A DNA stretch of 36,620 nt. Source: Eubacteriales bacterium. GTDB lineage: Bacteria; Bacillota; Clostridia; Saccharofermentanales; DTU023. The stretch spans positions 15,525 through 52,144 of the forward strand of contig JAUNLW010000009.1 in assembly GCA_030532065.1 (NCBI GenBank), in the 5' to 3' direction. The position numbers were made by a program, and so were the translations under genes. The notes beneath the pieces were generated by a model. It had not been told where the DNA came from, searched no databases, and was given only the letters and a program-made list of their open reading frames with translations. This document shows, piece after piece, positions 6,300-14,473 of the stretch (position 1 is the stretch's first letter; each line of letters opens with the position of its first letter).

Positions 6300-8541
6300 C
6301 ACCCGTTACAGTGTCGGCGGTCGGGGCATACTCATCACCCGTTATAGTATCGGCGGTCGGCGCTTCAGCCTCACTCGGAGCAGCCGTAGGAGCATACTGT
6401 TGGCCTTGGGTAGGCGGTGCGGGAGTAGCTGAAGGCTGATTGGGCTGATTGCTTGGAGCAGCAGGCTCTTCCTGATTGCCATTTCCTTCGGGAGCGGATC
6501 CGGGTTCTGAATCCGGATCTGGAGCAGCGTTGTTTGTGGGTGCAGTAACCGGGGGTGAAGGCGGGAAGTGGATAGGCGGATTGAGTGTGTACTTGCCTTC
6601 CGAAATCACCTGTAAGACCGTCTCCAAGATGACCTGGTCATAGACATCGGCACCTAAGGGTACAGGGTGCGTAGCATCTTGGTAGAAGTATTCGGGTACG
6701 TTTTTGGCCCGGGAGTACCAGTCGGCCACAAAGACGTTGCTGTATTTTTGCGCGGCAGCGGCCAGCTTGTTGTTATTGGGCTGCTCCCAGCTACCGGGAA
6801 CGACTGTGTTAACGAAGATGATGGGGCGATCATCGGCCAGCTTGGCGAAGTAATCAATGTCTCCCTCCTGAATATCACCATTGGTGGAAAGGGCAATGAC
6901 GATAATATCGCCACGGATGCCGGAGGCGTCCAGTGTTTCCACAATGGAGGGACCCTGGAAGAAATGACGTGAGACAGCGGCATCAATATAGACCCGCGGC
7001 ACATAAGCTCGGATGCCATTCATCGCCATAGCCATAACCGAGTCGCCCACGATTACCAGATTGAGTCGATCCAGGACCTCGCAGGCGCTCTTAGAATAAC
7101 CATAAGGATTATCCTCGGTTGCTATTTCCAGATTTTTTTCCAGCAGATCTTCTGTTGCCGAAGGCAGAGGAGTAGTGGTTTCCGTAGCCATATTGCTCTC
7201 CTCTGGCTTAGATTCTTTTTCAGGCTCAGCCTCCTCGGCAGCCGCAAGAGAAGCCTGGACAGATTCATTTTCGCGAATGGCTTCTAAGACGGCGTCACCC
7301 TGAAGACTAGGCGCATCTGGTTGTACCTGCGGGGGTAAGATTAGCAAAGTGAAAAGAATTAGCGCTAAAACAGCGGAGAAATAGGCTTTGACACCTTGAC
7401 GCAGTCCCTTGCGATCGAAAATGCGATAGCTGAGTTCTGACATCATCAGAACCAATACGATCTGGATGGCCAGGCGAGGCCAGAAAGACAGGGTAGAGAA
7501 ACGCAGGCCGGCTTCCAGGAGCACCATAATGGAATACTGCCAGAGGTAGATATGGTAGCTTCGACTGGCCAGGTAGCGGAAAACACCGGTATCCAGAAAG
7601 CCCATGCCGGCGACTGGCTTAATACCACCCAGCAGGATAAAGGCCGTGGCGATAAAGCTGTAAAGCCAGAAACCGCCGCGGTAGAGGAAGGCTGAAGAAG
7701 CGTCGAAGATAAAGAATGCGCCAATGAGTAGGACCAGGCAGATCCAGGTCAATATGGCGCGCAGCCATTTAGGCATACGAAAGCTTTGCTCTTTCTCCAT
7801 ACGACCGGCAGCGATTAAGAAACTGACCCGCATCTGCCGACCGGCGGCGATCAGGCAGCAGGCGGCCCCCAAAAGGAAAGCGTTGGAACGCATAAAGGAG
7901 TTGTAGTAGTAGGGAGTGGGATCACCAGCCGGATCAAAGCTGAAGGCTTGGTACATGGTGGCCACAATACTGAGCGCTAACAGGATAAAACCGGCTATTT
8001 CCCGGCCGTAAAGACGCAGTTTGCGGGGTAAGTTATCCGCCATCTTAGATAAGAGCAGGTAAAGCAAGGGGAAAAGCAGGTAATACTGCATTTCCAAAGA
8101 CATGGCCCAGAGATGGACCAGCGGATCAAAGGAACCGTGACGGGCAAAGTAGGAGCGATCCTTAAATACCTCAGCAATATTGTGCCAACCCAAAGCCGCG
8201 GAGGGTGCGGATTCACGGAAAAAGCCGAAGACCTCCGGCAAGAGGAAGGCGGAGAAGAGGCCAACCAGGACCATGACGAAGAGCAGGGGAGGCCAAAGTT
8301 TAGTGATCTTCTTGCCGTAGTAAGGACCCAAACGCAAGTTAGGCCTGACGGTAAAGGACCTGGTGGTATAATAACCGGCTAAAACCAGGAAAATGACCAC
8401 GCCCAGGAAACCGGCGGGAACGGCATCAGGACGGATATGGAAAGCGGCCACGCCCAACATGGCAATGACCCGCAGACCGTCGGAACCGCTATGACGCCTG
8501 CGCGCAGGCGCGGTATCCGGCCTATAGTTATTAGTTTGCAT
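6265..8541 (-). CDS. OatA-type membrane acyltransferase with SGNH domain (paralog 1)
   Basis: Close paralog of the next gene and the first of the pair. The N-terminus is short before SGSDGLRVIAMLGVAAFH, which starts the acyltransferase-3 membrane domain of about ten helices. A linker follows, then an SGNH domain with GDSVMAMA and the DATHP catalytic pair. A long Pro/Ala/Gln/Glu-rich tail ends in 12-residue repeats of the type TGDEYAPTADTI, suited to a wall-spanning or surface tail. I chose the ATG at 8541 (about 758 residues), preceded by CTAGAGAA. An ATG at 8553 is possible, and a longer frame reaches 8619 but runs through the upstream terminator. A 13-bp inverted repeat (CTGACC/GGTCAG, 8573-8585) just upstream could be an operator. 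OatA-like wall O-acetylation is the likely role. Confidence 0.82.
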   Translation of the reverse strand: MQTNNYRPDTAPARRRHSGSDGLRVIAMLGVAAFHIRPDAVPAGFLGVVIFLVLAGYYTTRSFTVRPNLRLGPYYGKKITKLWPPLLFVMVLVGLFSAFLLPEVFGFFRESAPSAALGWHNIAEVFKDRSYFARHGSFDPLVHLWAMSLEMQYYLLFPLLYLLLSKMADNLPRKLRLYGREIAGFILLALSIVATMYQAFSFDPAGDPTPYYYNSFMRSNAFLLGAACCLIAAGRQMRVSFLIAAGRMEKEQSFRMPKWLRAILTWICLVLLIGAFFIFDASSAFLYRGGFWLYSFIATAFILLGGIKPVAGMGFLDTGVFRYLASRSYHIYLWQYSIMVLLEAGLRFSTLSFWPRLAIQIVLVLMMSELSYRIFDRKGLRQGVKAYFSAVLALILFTLLILPPQVQPDAPSLQGDAVLEAIRENESVQASLAAAEEAEPEKESKPEESNMATETTTPLPSATEDLLEKNLEIATEDNPYGYSKSACEVLDRLNLVIVGDSVMAMAMNGIRAYVPRVYIDAAVSRHFFQGPSIVETLDASGIRGDIIVIALSTNGDIQEGDIDYFAKLADDRPIIFVNTVVPGSWEQPNNNKLAAAAQKYSNVFVADWYSRAKNVPEYFYQDATHPVPLGADVYDQVILETVLQVISEGKYTLNPPIHFPPSPPVTAPTNNAAPDPDSEPGSAPEGNGNQEEPAAPSNQPNQPSATPAPPTQGQQYAPTAAPSEAEAPTADTITGDEYAPTADTVTGDDYAPTAPPAN
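6283..6378 (-). repeat. 36-bp tandem repeat in the paralog junction
   Basis: Two near-identical 36-bp units (6283-6318 and 6319-6354) and a third degraded unit follow one another. In the upstream gene they encode 12-residue repeats (TGDEYAPTADTI type). In the unit nearest the end, a shifted frame supplies the GTG-ATG-ATT-ATG start of the downstream paralog. Unit length is a multiple of three, so the upstream frame tolerates copy-number change. Confidence 0.85.
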
Positions 8542-8601
8542 TTCTCTAGACATGTTTTGTATTTTAGCATGCCTGACCTGGTCAGCGACTGTTGCTTTTA
8601 G

Positions 8602-8633
8602 AAAAAAGACCCGGGCCAAAGGCTACGGGTCTT
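8602..8633 (-). terminator. Terminator after desulfoferrodoxin
   Basis: On the minus strand AAGACCCG and CGGGTCTT form an 8-bp stem around a TAGCCTTTGGCC loop, followed by a run of T residues. It separates the desulfoferrodoxin gene from the acyltransferase pair. Confidence 0.85.
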
Positions 8634-8688
8634 GTGTAAGTCTGTTTTGGCAGGCTAAACTGCCTCTAACGCTGGTAAATTATTTAGC

Positions 8689-9066
8689 TTAGGCTTCTGC
8701 TTTCCAAACGCCGTGTTTGTTGCAGTACTCATAAACTACTACCGGGCCATCAGCGATTTCGAAATCAGCTACAGGCTTTTCGCCGGGGTTGAGTTTTTGT
8801 ACTTGGATATTATCGCCTTGTTGGGCTACGATGGCTACGATCCAGTGATCAGCTTCCATAGGATGCTCTACAGAGCCGACTTGGACGTGCAGTTTGTTGC
8901 CATTACGGGTCAGTTCGGGTACATGTTTTTCTTGAGCAGCGTCAGTAGTACCGGCTTTCATTTCCATCATGTCTTCACCGCAGCATACAGGGTTTACACC
9001 ACCATCATGGAGTACGAGGAAGAAGTTGCCGCAGTGGGCGCATTTGTAAAATTTAAGTTCTTGCAT
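8689..9066 (-). CDS. dfx: Desulfoferrodoxin (two-iron superoxide reductase)
   Basis: The 125-residue protein reduces superoxide to hydrogen peroxide in the cytoplasm of anaerobes without producing oxygen. The N-terminal desulforedoxin domain carries its four cysteine ligands (Cys9, Cys12 and the CC pair at 28-29). The catalytic domain has His48, the HPMEADHW motif near residue 68 and YCNKHGVW near the C-terminus, the His4Cys iron site. A Glu-Lys pair precedes His48, as in active superoxide reductases. Length is standard. AAGGAG lies 9 bp before the ATG. It is monocistronic, ended by the hairpin at 8602-8633. An inverted repeat GTCAG/CTGAC at about 9085-9099 lies in the leader and could be regulatory. 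Confidence 0.95.
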   Translation of the reverse strand: MQELKFYKCAHCGNFFLVLHDGGVNPVCCGEDMMEMKAGTTDAAQEKHVPELTRNGNKLHVQVGSVEHPMEADHWIVAIVAQQGDNIQVQKLNPGEKPVADFEIADGPVVVYEYCNKHGVWKAEA

Positions 9067-9120
9067 TGCTAGTTCTCCTTTCGCGTCAGTCTAGCTGACA
9101 AGCATTATCTGCTTCTGACA

Positions 9121-9539
9121 TATTTATTTTAGCGATTCAATAAGTTGAGGGCAAACTTTTATCCATTGCGTACCGGGCGATACGAACCAGCCTTCAGAAC
9201 TTTGGACAAAGCCCAGGCAAAGATATACCAGGCAAATATATAAATGATTTGGATGATGAGGTTGTCTTCTACTACGATGGGTGCTGAGGGATAAGTAGTT
9301 ACCATTTTATACTGAACGTCAAGCCGCCAGTGGTTGCATAAATTTATACTGAACGTCAATCCCCCAGAGCTTGCACAAAGTACCTGGCCCTTTTGTACTG
9401 AACGTCAATCCCCAGCGCTTGCACAAAGCACCTGACCCATTTTGTAATGAACGCCAAGCCCCCAGCGCTTGCACAAAGCACCTGGCCCTTTTTCGCGCTT
9501 TACTTGGCAATTGCCCTGCACTTATCTATTTTAGCGATT
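9121..9539. repeat. Intergenic repeat block: four 49-bp tandem units between 17-bp duplications
   Basis: The 575-bp gap between desulfoferrodoxin and the importer operon has no convincing gene. Four tandem units of about 38-50 bp (about 9304-9341, 9343-9390, 9391-9439 and 9440-9490) share TGAACGTCAATCCCC, GCTTGCACAAAG and CCTGGCCC. The outermost unit next to 9303 is the most diverged and shortest. The block is flanked by near-identical 17-bp sequences, TAT(T/C)TATTTTAGCGATT, at 9121-9137 and 9523-9539. A 48-codon minus-strand frame at about 9159-9305 (one hydrophobic segment, no Shine-Dalgarno) may be a gene remnant. Confidence 0.8.
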
Positions 9540-9614
9540 AAAGCCATAGCAAAGACTGAAGTCCATCTGCCTTAATCTTTCCTAAAATGTTAAGTATTCG
9601 GCATTAGTAGACTT

Positions 9615-9624
9615 TTTCGCGAAA
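9615..9624. promoter_or_regulatory. Palindrome upstream of importer operon
   Basis: A perfect 10-bp palindrome, TTTCGCGAAA, lies 7 bp before the Shine-Dalgarno (AGGGGGG) of the first importer gene. It could be an operator, but I see no well-formed promoter around it. Confidence 0.3.
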
Positions 9625-9642
9625 CAATATAGGGGGGCAAAT

Positions 9643-10731
9643 TTGTCAGCTAAACAAACAACTACTCTACAGCAAGACAGCCTGGGCGCTCAGACTGATT
9701 GGCTGGCTGGTGCCAGTCTGAGTCGGCAGGAACTTGCGGAGCTGGAAGAAAAAAGGAAAACTCCCCGCCAACTGGCCTGGGATTATTTCCTGATCTTTTC
9801 ACCGCTACTTTGTGGTCTGGCGGCTATTTTAGAATACCGGCTGGTGCCGGATGCCTTCAGTAACGATAATCCGATGACTTATTTTTACCTTCTGGTTATC
9901 ATGCTCGTAATTTATGGCCTGAAGCTGGCCTGGGCCTTTTTCCAACGTTCTCGCAATAAGCGTCAGGCTTATCAGGACCTCTTGTATTTAGCGCCCAGAA
10001 AGGCGGTGCTTTTTCTTCTGCTGTTAGCCTATGACGTGCTGACCCTAAAAACCGGTATTTTGACTCAGCCTTTTATTCCTCCGATCAATCAGATAATGAA
10101 TATTGCCTGGATCGACCGCGAGATGATTATCCTTAGCTCCTTACATACGCTGCGCCTGCTCATGTTGGGTTATGTTATCGGCGTAGCGCTGGGCCTGGTT
10201 ACTGGTATTTTCTGTGGTTACAGTCCCAGATTCCGCTATTGGCTGGATCCGGTGATCAAGTTCCTCGGCCCCATTCCTACCTCAACCTGGATTCCGATCA
10301 TCATGGTTATTACCAGCAATCTCTTTGGCGGCTCGGTCTTTATCATTGCTCTGGGTGTATGGTTTGCTGTGACTGTAGCCACCATGACCGGCATCTCCAA
10401 TGTAGATAAGTCGTATTTCGATGTAGCGCGCACTTTAGGCGCCAAGGAAAGCCAGCTGGTTTTCCGCGTAGCCATCCCCTCCGCCATGCCTAATATCCTG
10501 CAGGGTATGACACAAGGCATGTCTTCTGCCTGTACCGCAATCATGATCGCGGAGATGATGGGTGTTAAAGCCGGTTTGGGTTGGTATATCACTTGGGCGA
10601 AAGCCTGGGCGGCATACGACAAAATGTTTGCATCTCTCTTTGTCATCTCGCTGATATTTACAGCGGTAACCAAGCTCCTGCAAGCCTTCAAGAATTATGT
10701 CCTCCGCTGGCAGGAAGGAGGAGTAGCCTAA
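9643..10731 (+). CDS. ABC importer permease, SsuC/TauC/NrtB type
   Basis: The 362-residue inner-membrane permease belongs to the family that imports sulfonates, nitrate, taurine or pyrimidine precursors. The C-terminal part has the usual helices and the EAA loop contacting the ATPase (DVARTLGAKESQLVFRVAIP, about residues 258-277). It is about 100 residues longer than a typical SsuC, with two or three extra N-terminal hydrophobic segments. The start is TTG, six bases after AGGGGGG. Its stop overlaps the ATPase start in TAATG. Substrate is unknown. The operon joins it to a DUF4418-like protein and to DCCP rather than to known sulfonate or nitrate enzymes. Confidence 0.88.
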   Translation: MSAKQTTTLQQDSLGAQTDWLAGASLSRQELAELEEKRKTPRQLAWDYFLIFSPLLCGLAAILEYRLVPDAFSNDNPMTYFYLLVIMLVIYGLKLAWAFFQRSRNKRQAYQDLLYLAPRKAVLFLLLLAYDVLTLKTGILTQPFIPPINQIMNIAWIDREMIILSSLHTLRLLMLGYVIGVALGLVTGIFCGYSPRFRYWLDPVIKFLGPIPTSTWIPIIMVITSNLFGGSVFIIALGVWFAVTVATMTGISNVDKSYFDVARTLGAKESQLVFRVAIPSAMPNILQGMTQGMSSACTAIMIAEMMGVKAGLGWYITWAKAWAAYDKMFASLFVISLIFTAVTKLLQAFKNYVLRWQEGGVA

Positions 10732-11483
10732 TGAAAAAGAGCCATTTAGTTCTCGAGCAGGTCTCTAAGTCCTTTCCTCGCGTAGAAACCGATGGAGTAA
10801 CCCATGCGGTAACTAATATTAATTTGAGCGTCCACGATGGCGAATTTGTCTGCCTGGTCGGACCTTCCGGCTGCGGTAAATCTACGATTTTACGAATGGT
10901 CGCGGGATTGATACCGCCAACTCTGGGCAAGATAACGCTTAACGGGCAGGATATTAACGGGCCTTCTGACGAGTGTGGCATGGTCTTCCAAAAGCCGACG
11001 CTCTTTCCCTGGCTGACCGTGGAAAACAATATTAACTTCAGCTTTCGTATGGACGGCACTTTAGACCAACACCACGCCGAGGTGGAGCGGATTCTCAAGA
11101 TGATTGGCTTAGAGGAATTCCGTACAGATTATCCCGGCCAGTTATCCGGCGGTATGGCGCAAAGAGTGGCCCTGGCCAGATCTCTGATCACTGAGCCACG
11201 CATCTTACTCCTGGACGAGCCTTTGGGCGCCTTAGATGCTTTTACCAGGATGAATATGCAGGACGAGATCTTAAATATCTGGCAGCAGAACCGCAATCTT
11301 TTCATGATGGTAACCCACGACGTAGACGAGGCCGTTTACATGAGCACCCGCATCCTGGTGATGGAGCCGTCTCCCGGTCGGATCAAAGAAGACATTGTCA
11401 TAGATCTGCCCTATCCCCGCAAAAGAAGCAGCGAGGAATTTACGGATTGTCGTAGCCAGATTCTGGCTGCCTTGGATTTCTAA
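10731..11483 (+). CDS. ABC importer ATPase, SsuB/TauB type
   Basis: A 250-residue cytoplasmic ATPase driving the importer. It shows Walker A (GPSGCGKST), the Q-loop (FQKPTLFPWLTVENN), the signature LSGGMAQRVALARSL, Walker B (LLLDEPLGALD) and the switch histidine in VTHDVDEA, all intact. An in-frame upstream extension exists, but the ATG at 10731 has GGAAGGAGG upstream and lies at the TAATG junction with the permease stop, so it is the likely start. Sequence around FPWLTV and the C-terminal EPSPGRI segment is typical of the SsuB/TauB group. Confidence 0.93.
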   Translation: MKKSHLVLEQVSKSFPRVETDGVTHAVTNINLSVHDGEFVCLVGPSGCGKSTILRMVAGLIPPTLGKITLNGQDINGPSDECGMVFQKPTLFPWLTVENNINFSFRMDGTLDQHHAEVERILKMIGLEEFRTDYPGQLSGGMAQRVALARSLITEPRILLLDEPLGALDAFTRMNMQDEILNIWQQNRNLFMMVTHDVDEAVYMSTRILVMEPSPGRIKEDIVIDLPYPRKRSSEEFTDCRSQILAALDF

Positions 11484-11594
11484 TTGGGATAAAGCGCTTT
11501 AGCGCATCCAGATAGTGACCGCGCTCTTTCAGCCTTAGTGAGGCTGTAGTTGGCCGGTTCAAAGTTTTTGAAAGGAATAGAGAGGAATCAAAAG

Positions 11595-12839
11595 ATGAAA
11601 AAGACTCTGAGTTTTATCTTGACCCTGTCCCTGTGCTTTACTTTAGCAGCTTGTGGCAATGATACGAACAAACCTGCTAAAGAAGAAGAGACCACACTGG
11701 CAAAAGAAGAAGTCACGGAAGCTCCGAAGAAGACCGAAGCAGAAGCCACCACCGAGGCTTCGACTGAGACAGAAGCTGAGGCTGAAGCTGAAGAAGAAAC
11801 CAGTGACAAAGAAGCTGCTGTCGATGACAAAAAAGAAACGGCCGCGGATAAGTACCAGCTTAAAGACGGCATCGTGCGCGAGGCTTCCATTGATGACTAC
11901 AACTTTGAACTGACTGAAGAAGAGCAGAAGGCTATGGAAAAAGAGCCCATGTATGGTAAGGCCATCCACTACTGGATCGCTGACGGCTGCACTTCCGGCC
12001 CTGCAGTCGCTGACTTGCTTGGCTATTATGAAGATGCCGGCCTCAAGGCAGAAGGTGTTCGCGGAAATTCCTATACCGAAGCACTGGGTACGCGCGCCAC
12101 CGATGTAGCGGTAGGCCACATTGCCACCATGTTGGTACCCTGCACTAACGGTGTTAAGCTTACCTTTACCGGTGCTGCTCACGTAGGCTGCAAAAGTCTT
12201 TATGTTCTGGCAGATAGCGATTATCAATCAACTTCAGACCTCAAAGGTAAAGTTATTTCCACACCTAATGGTATCGGCGCTTCCGACTACAACATCACCT
12301 GCATGATGTTTGATGCTGACGGTATCAACCCTTTGACCGAAGTTGAGCTGACCCCGGTAGAAACTTCCGCCTGTGTAGCCGCTATGGAACGCGGTGAGAT
12401 CGCGGCCGCGCTGCTTTCTGATACTTTTGCCTATCACATGGTACAAGACGGCAAGCTTCGTGTCGTGCGTTCTCTGACCTGGGATGAGGACTTCCAAAAA
12501 TTACCCTGCTGCATCGTCGCCATGAGCGAGGAATTCGTAGAAGAGAATCCGGTGCACGCCAAACTGGTAACCGAATGTGTCAAGAAAGCTCATTGCTGGA
12601 TGAGAGAAAATCCGGAAGAAGCCACTCAGCTCCTTATTGATGAAGGCCTCAACTCTGAAGATTTCGATATGAACGTTGAGCTCAACCAGAGCCTGCATTT
12701 CGGCCTGACTGATGAGTTCGGTTTAGAAGGCCTCAAGCATATAGCGAATAAGTACATCAAATTAGGTCTTATCACCTCCACAGATAATCTTGACGAAGTT
12801 ATTGACAAGGCTTGGACCGACGTTGATGACGCTAAATAG
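11595..12839 (+). CDS. Cys-rich substrate-binding lipoprotein, NMT1/SsuA type
   Basis: The 414-residue lipoprotein is the solute receptor of the importer. A signal peptide ends in the lipobox LAAC (lipidated Cys about residue 20). An acidic, Glu/Ala/Thr-rich linker to about residue 95 holds it away from the membrane. The NMT1/SsuA-like periplasmic-binding fold follows. The folded part carries nine cysteines, unusual for this family: DGCTSG, VPCTNG, VGCKS, ITCMM, SACVA, LPCC, TECVK and HCWM. They could bind a metal, a sulfur compound or form disulfides. The start is the ATG at 11595 after AGAGGAA; a longer frame lacks a signal peptide. A 111-bp gap with small hairpins separates it from the ATPase. 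Confidence 0.9.
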   Translation: MKKTLSFILTLSLCFTLAACGNDTNKPAKEEETTLAKEEVTEAPKKTEAEATTEASTETEAEAEAEEETSDKEAAVDDKKETAADKYQLKDGIVREASIDDYNFELTEEEQKAMEKEPMYGKAIHYWIADGCTSGPAVADLLGYYEDAGLKAEGVRGNSYTEALGTRATDVAVGHIATMLVPCTNGVKLTFTGAAHVGCKSLYVLADSDYQSTSDLKGKVISTPNGIGASDYNITCMMFDADGINPLTEVELTPVETSACVAAMERGEIAAALLSDTFAYHMVQDGKLRVVRSLTWDEDFQKLPCCIVAMSEEFVEENPVHAKLVTECVKKAHCWMRENPEEATQLLIDEGLNSEDFDMNVELNQSLHFGLTDEFGLEGLKHIANKYIKLGLITSTDNLDEVIDKAWTDVDDAK

Positions 12840-12853
12840 AAAGGAATGTAACC

Positions 12854-13246
12854 TTGCAAAAGAAACTCAGTCCCTATATTAGTTTAGTAGCCGCCATACT
12901 TCTGGCTGTAGGACCTTGGACCTTCTTCCCGGTATGCCCGGTAGGAGAAAAAGTGATGAAATGCTACTGGGCCGCCAAAGCCATTATCCCGCTGGCAGTG
13001 ATCCTGGCTGTGGTCTCCTTGCTGCAAATCTTCAGTAAAGAAGCGGAGGCTTTCCGCAAACTGGCTTTGGTGGGCAGTGTAACTGCTCTGATGCCCCTTA
13101 GCATTACCAGTTTCCTGATTGGTGGTTGCATGAAGTTAGATATGAGCTGCAATGTGAAGGCTTTTCCCGCGATCAATGTAATAAGCCTGATAGCTGTGGC
13201 AGTTCAGATCTGGGCCATTTTTTACCGGCCTAAAAATAAGGCTTAG
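12854..13246 (+). CDS. DUF4418-like Cys-motif membrane protein
   Basis: A 130-residue integral membrane protein resembling the DUF4418 family, for which I know no established function. Four hydrophobic segments are evident (about residues 8-27, 42-60, 70-90 and 105-123). Two cysteine motifs sit at loop positions: CPVGEKVMKC near residue 28 and GGCMKLDMSC near residue 92. They are likely paired at the same membrane face and could bind a metal or undergo redox chemistry. The start is TTG, seven bases after AAAGGAATG; no ATG fits. It lies 14 bp after the binding protein and 6 bp before the MacB-type permease, so it is part of the same transcription unit and may be an accessory to either transporter. 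Confidence 0.75.
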   Translation: MQKKLSPYISLVAAILLAVGPWTFFPVCPVGEKVMKCYWAAKAIIPLAVILAVVSLLQIFSKEAEAFRKLALVGSVTALMPLSITSFLIGGCMKLDMSCNVKAFPAINVISLIAVAVQIWAIFYRPKNKA

Positions 13247-13252
13247 TCAAGC

Positions 13253-14473
13253 ATGAGCCAAACACGCGCGCCAATTTTGCGTTTGGCCAAAGAAAACCTT
13301 AAGCGTAGACCGGTCCGTAGCTGGTCTATGCTTTTTCTGGTTTTTGTCTTGGCTTTTGCGCTGTTTGCCACCACCGTCCTGGACGACAGCTTCAAAGGTA
13401 GTTTGGATACTACTCTGGCCCGCCTGGGCGCGGATGTTATTGTGGTGCCGGAGGACTACGATCAGGAGCTTGCGGATTCGCTGTTCCTGGGCAGCCTCTC
13501 AGATTTCCATTTTGAGCGGAGTTGGCTGAGCAAGCTGGACGAAATAGAAGGTATTGAAACCTATACAACGCAAACTTATATTGCCACCCTGGCAGCAGAC
13601 TGCTGCTCGGCGGCGACTCAGCTTATCGTCTTTGACCCGGAAACCGACTTTATCATCAAGCCTTGGCTGGAAGAAGAAGGGCTGCCCTTGCCCGGACCGG
13701 GGGAGTTCTACGCTGGTTGGCAGATCCTACCTGCCGAGACCGGTAAGATAACCTTTTTTGGACAGGACTACCGCGTGGTCGGAAAACTGGAAAAGAGCAA
13801 TACAGCCTTTGACACTTGTCTCTTCATGACCCAGGATACGGCTCAGATGATCATGGATTCTCCAGCCTACAGCGCTGCCTTCGGCAAGCCGCAGGCAAGA
13901 GCGGAGGAACTGGTTTCCTCGGTGATGATTCGCGCCAAAGCTGGCGCAGACCCCAAGGCTATAGCCCGCAAGATCAATTTTGGCATCAAGGATTCGCCGC
14001 TCAGGGCCTACCCGACTCTGGATGTTTTCCAGACTTTTGAGGTAGCTGCTAAGGCGATGAACGGTTATTCTCAATCACTGATGATCATAATTTTGCTCGT
14101 AGTGATCCTGGCTTTGACCACCATCTTTACCTTGACGATAAATGAGCGGACGTGTGAGTTCGGGCTTTTGGCCAGTCTGGGGGTGCCGCGCAGGCGTCTG
14201 GGAGCCGTGATTTGTGTAGAAGCCTGCCTGCTTGGCCTAGGTGGTGGCCTGCTGGCCGCGCTACTGGGAGTGATTCTCCTGGCCTTCTTCAAAATGCCCT
14301 TGCAACTGGCCTTAGATTTGCCTCGCATAGCCAGTGACCCACTCTATCTTATGGGTGTGAGCGGCAAGAGCCTGGGACTCGCCTTGTTGGTCGCTTTTTT
14401 AGCTTCTTTGTATTCGGCCTGGCGGATAGCCGCCGCAGAGCCGGCAGAACTAATCAAGGGGGCTGAATTATGA
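13253..14473 (+). CDS. MacB/FtsX-type ABC permease
   Basis: The 406-residue permease has the MacB/LolC/FtsX plan: one N-terminal membrane helix (about 22-45), a large extracytoplasmic domain of about 230 residues, then three C-terminal helices (about 275-300, 325-350 and 370-392). A CC pair occurs in the extracytoplasmic domain (AADCCSAAT, near residue 116), matching the cysteine theme of the neighbouring genes. It overlaps the ATPase gene by 4 bp (ATGA), so the two form one complex. Members of this family work as mechanotransmitters rather than classical channels. The start is an ATG at 13253 with only a weak AATAAGG upstream. Confidence 0.87.
   Translation: MSQTRAPILRLAKENLKRRPVRSWSMLFLVFVLAFALFATTVLDDSFKGSLDTTLARLGADVIVVPEDYDQELADSLFLGSLSDFHFERSWLSKLDEIEGIETYTTQTYIATLAADCCSAATQLIVFDPETDFIIKPWLEEEGLPLPGPGEFYAGWQILPAETGKITFFGQDYRVVGKLEKSNTAFDTCLFMTQDTAQMIMDSPAYSAAFGKPQARAEELVSSVMIRAKAGADPKAIARKINFGIKDSPLRAYPTLDVFQTFEVAAKAMNGYSQSLMIIILLVVILALTTIFTLTINERTCEFGLLASLGVPRRRLGAVICVEACLLGLGGGLLAALLGVILLAFFKMPLQLALDLPRIASDPLYLMGVSGKSLGLALLVAFLASLYSAWRIAAAEPAELIKGAEL

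Noticed and set aside
8542..8619. N-terminal extension of the first acyltransferase
   Set aside because: It would run through the desulfoferrodoxin terminator and lacks a ribosome site. The paralog domain begins shortly after the ATG at 8541.
9319..9510. Minus-strand 63-codon reading frame with repeated LCKxWG peptides
   Set aside because: The peptide repetition simply reflects the DNA tandem repeat. There is no ribosome site and copy lengths shift the frame.
11643..12227. Minus-strand 194-codon reading frame
   Set aside because: It is antisense to the binding lipoprotein, and its Phe/Ser-rich product mirrors the Glu/Lys linker codons.
9643..12839. Simple sulfonate or nitrate importer
   Set aside because: No desulfonation or nitrate-reduction genes are near, and the Cys-rich binding protein and DUF4418-like neighbour point to another substrate.
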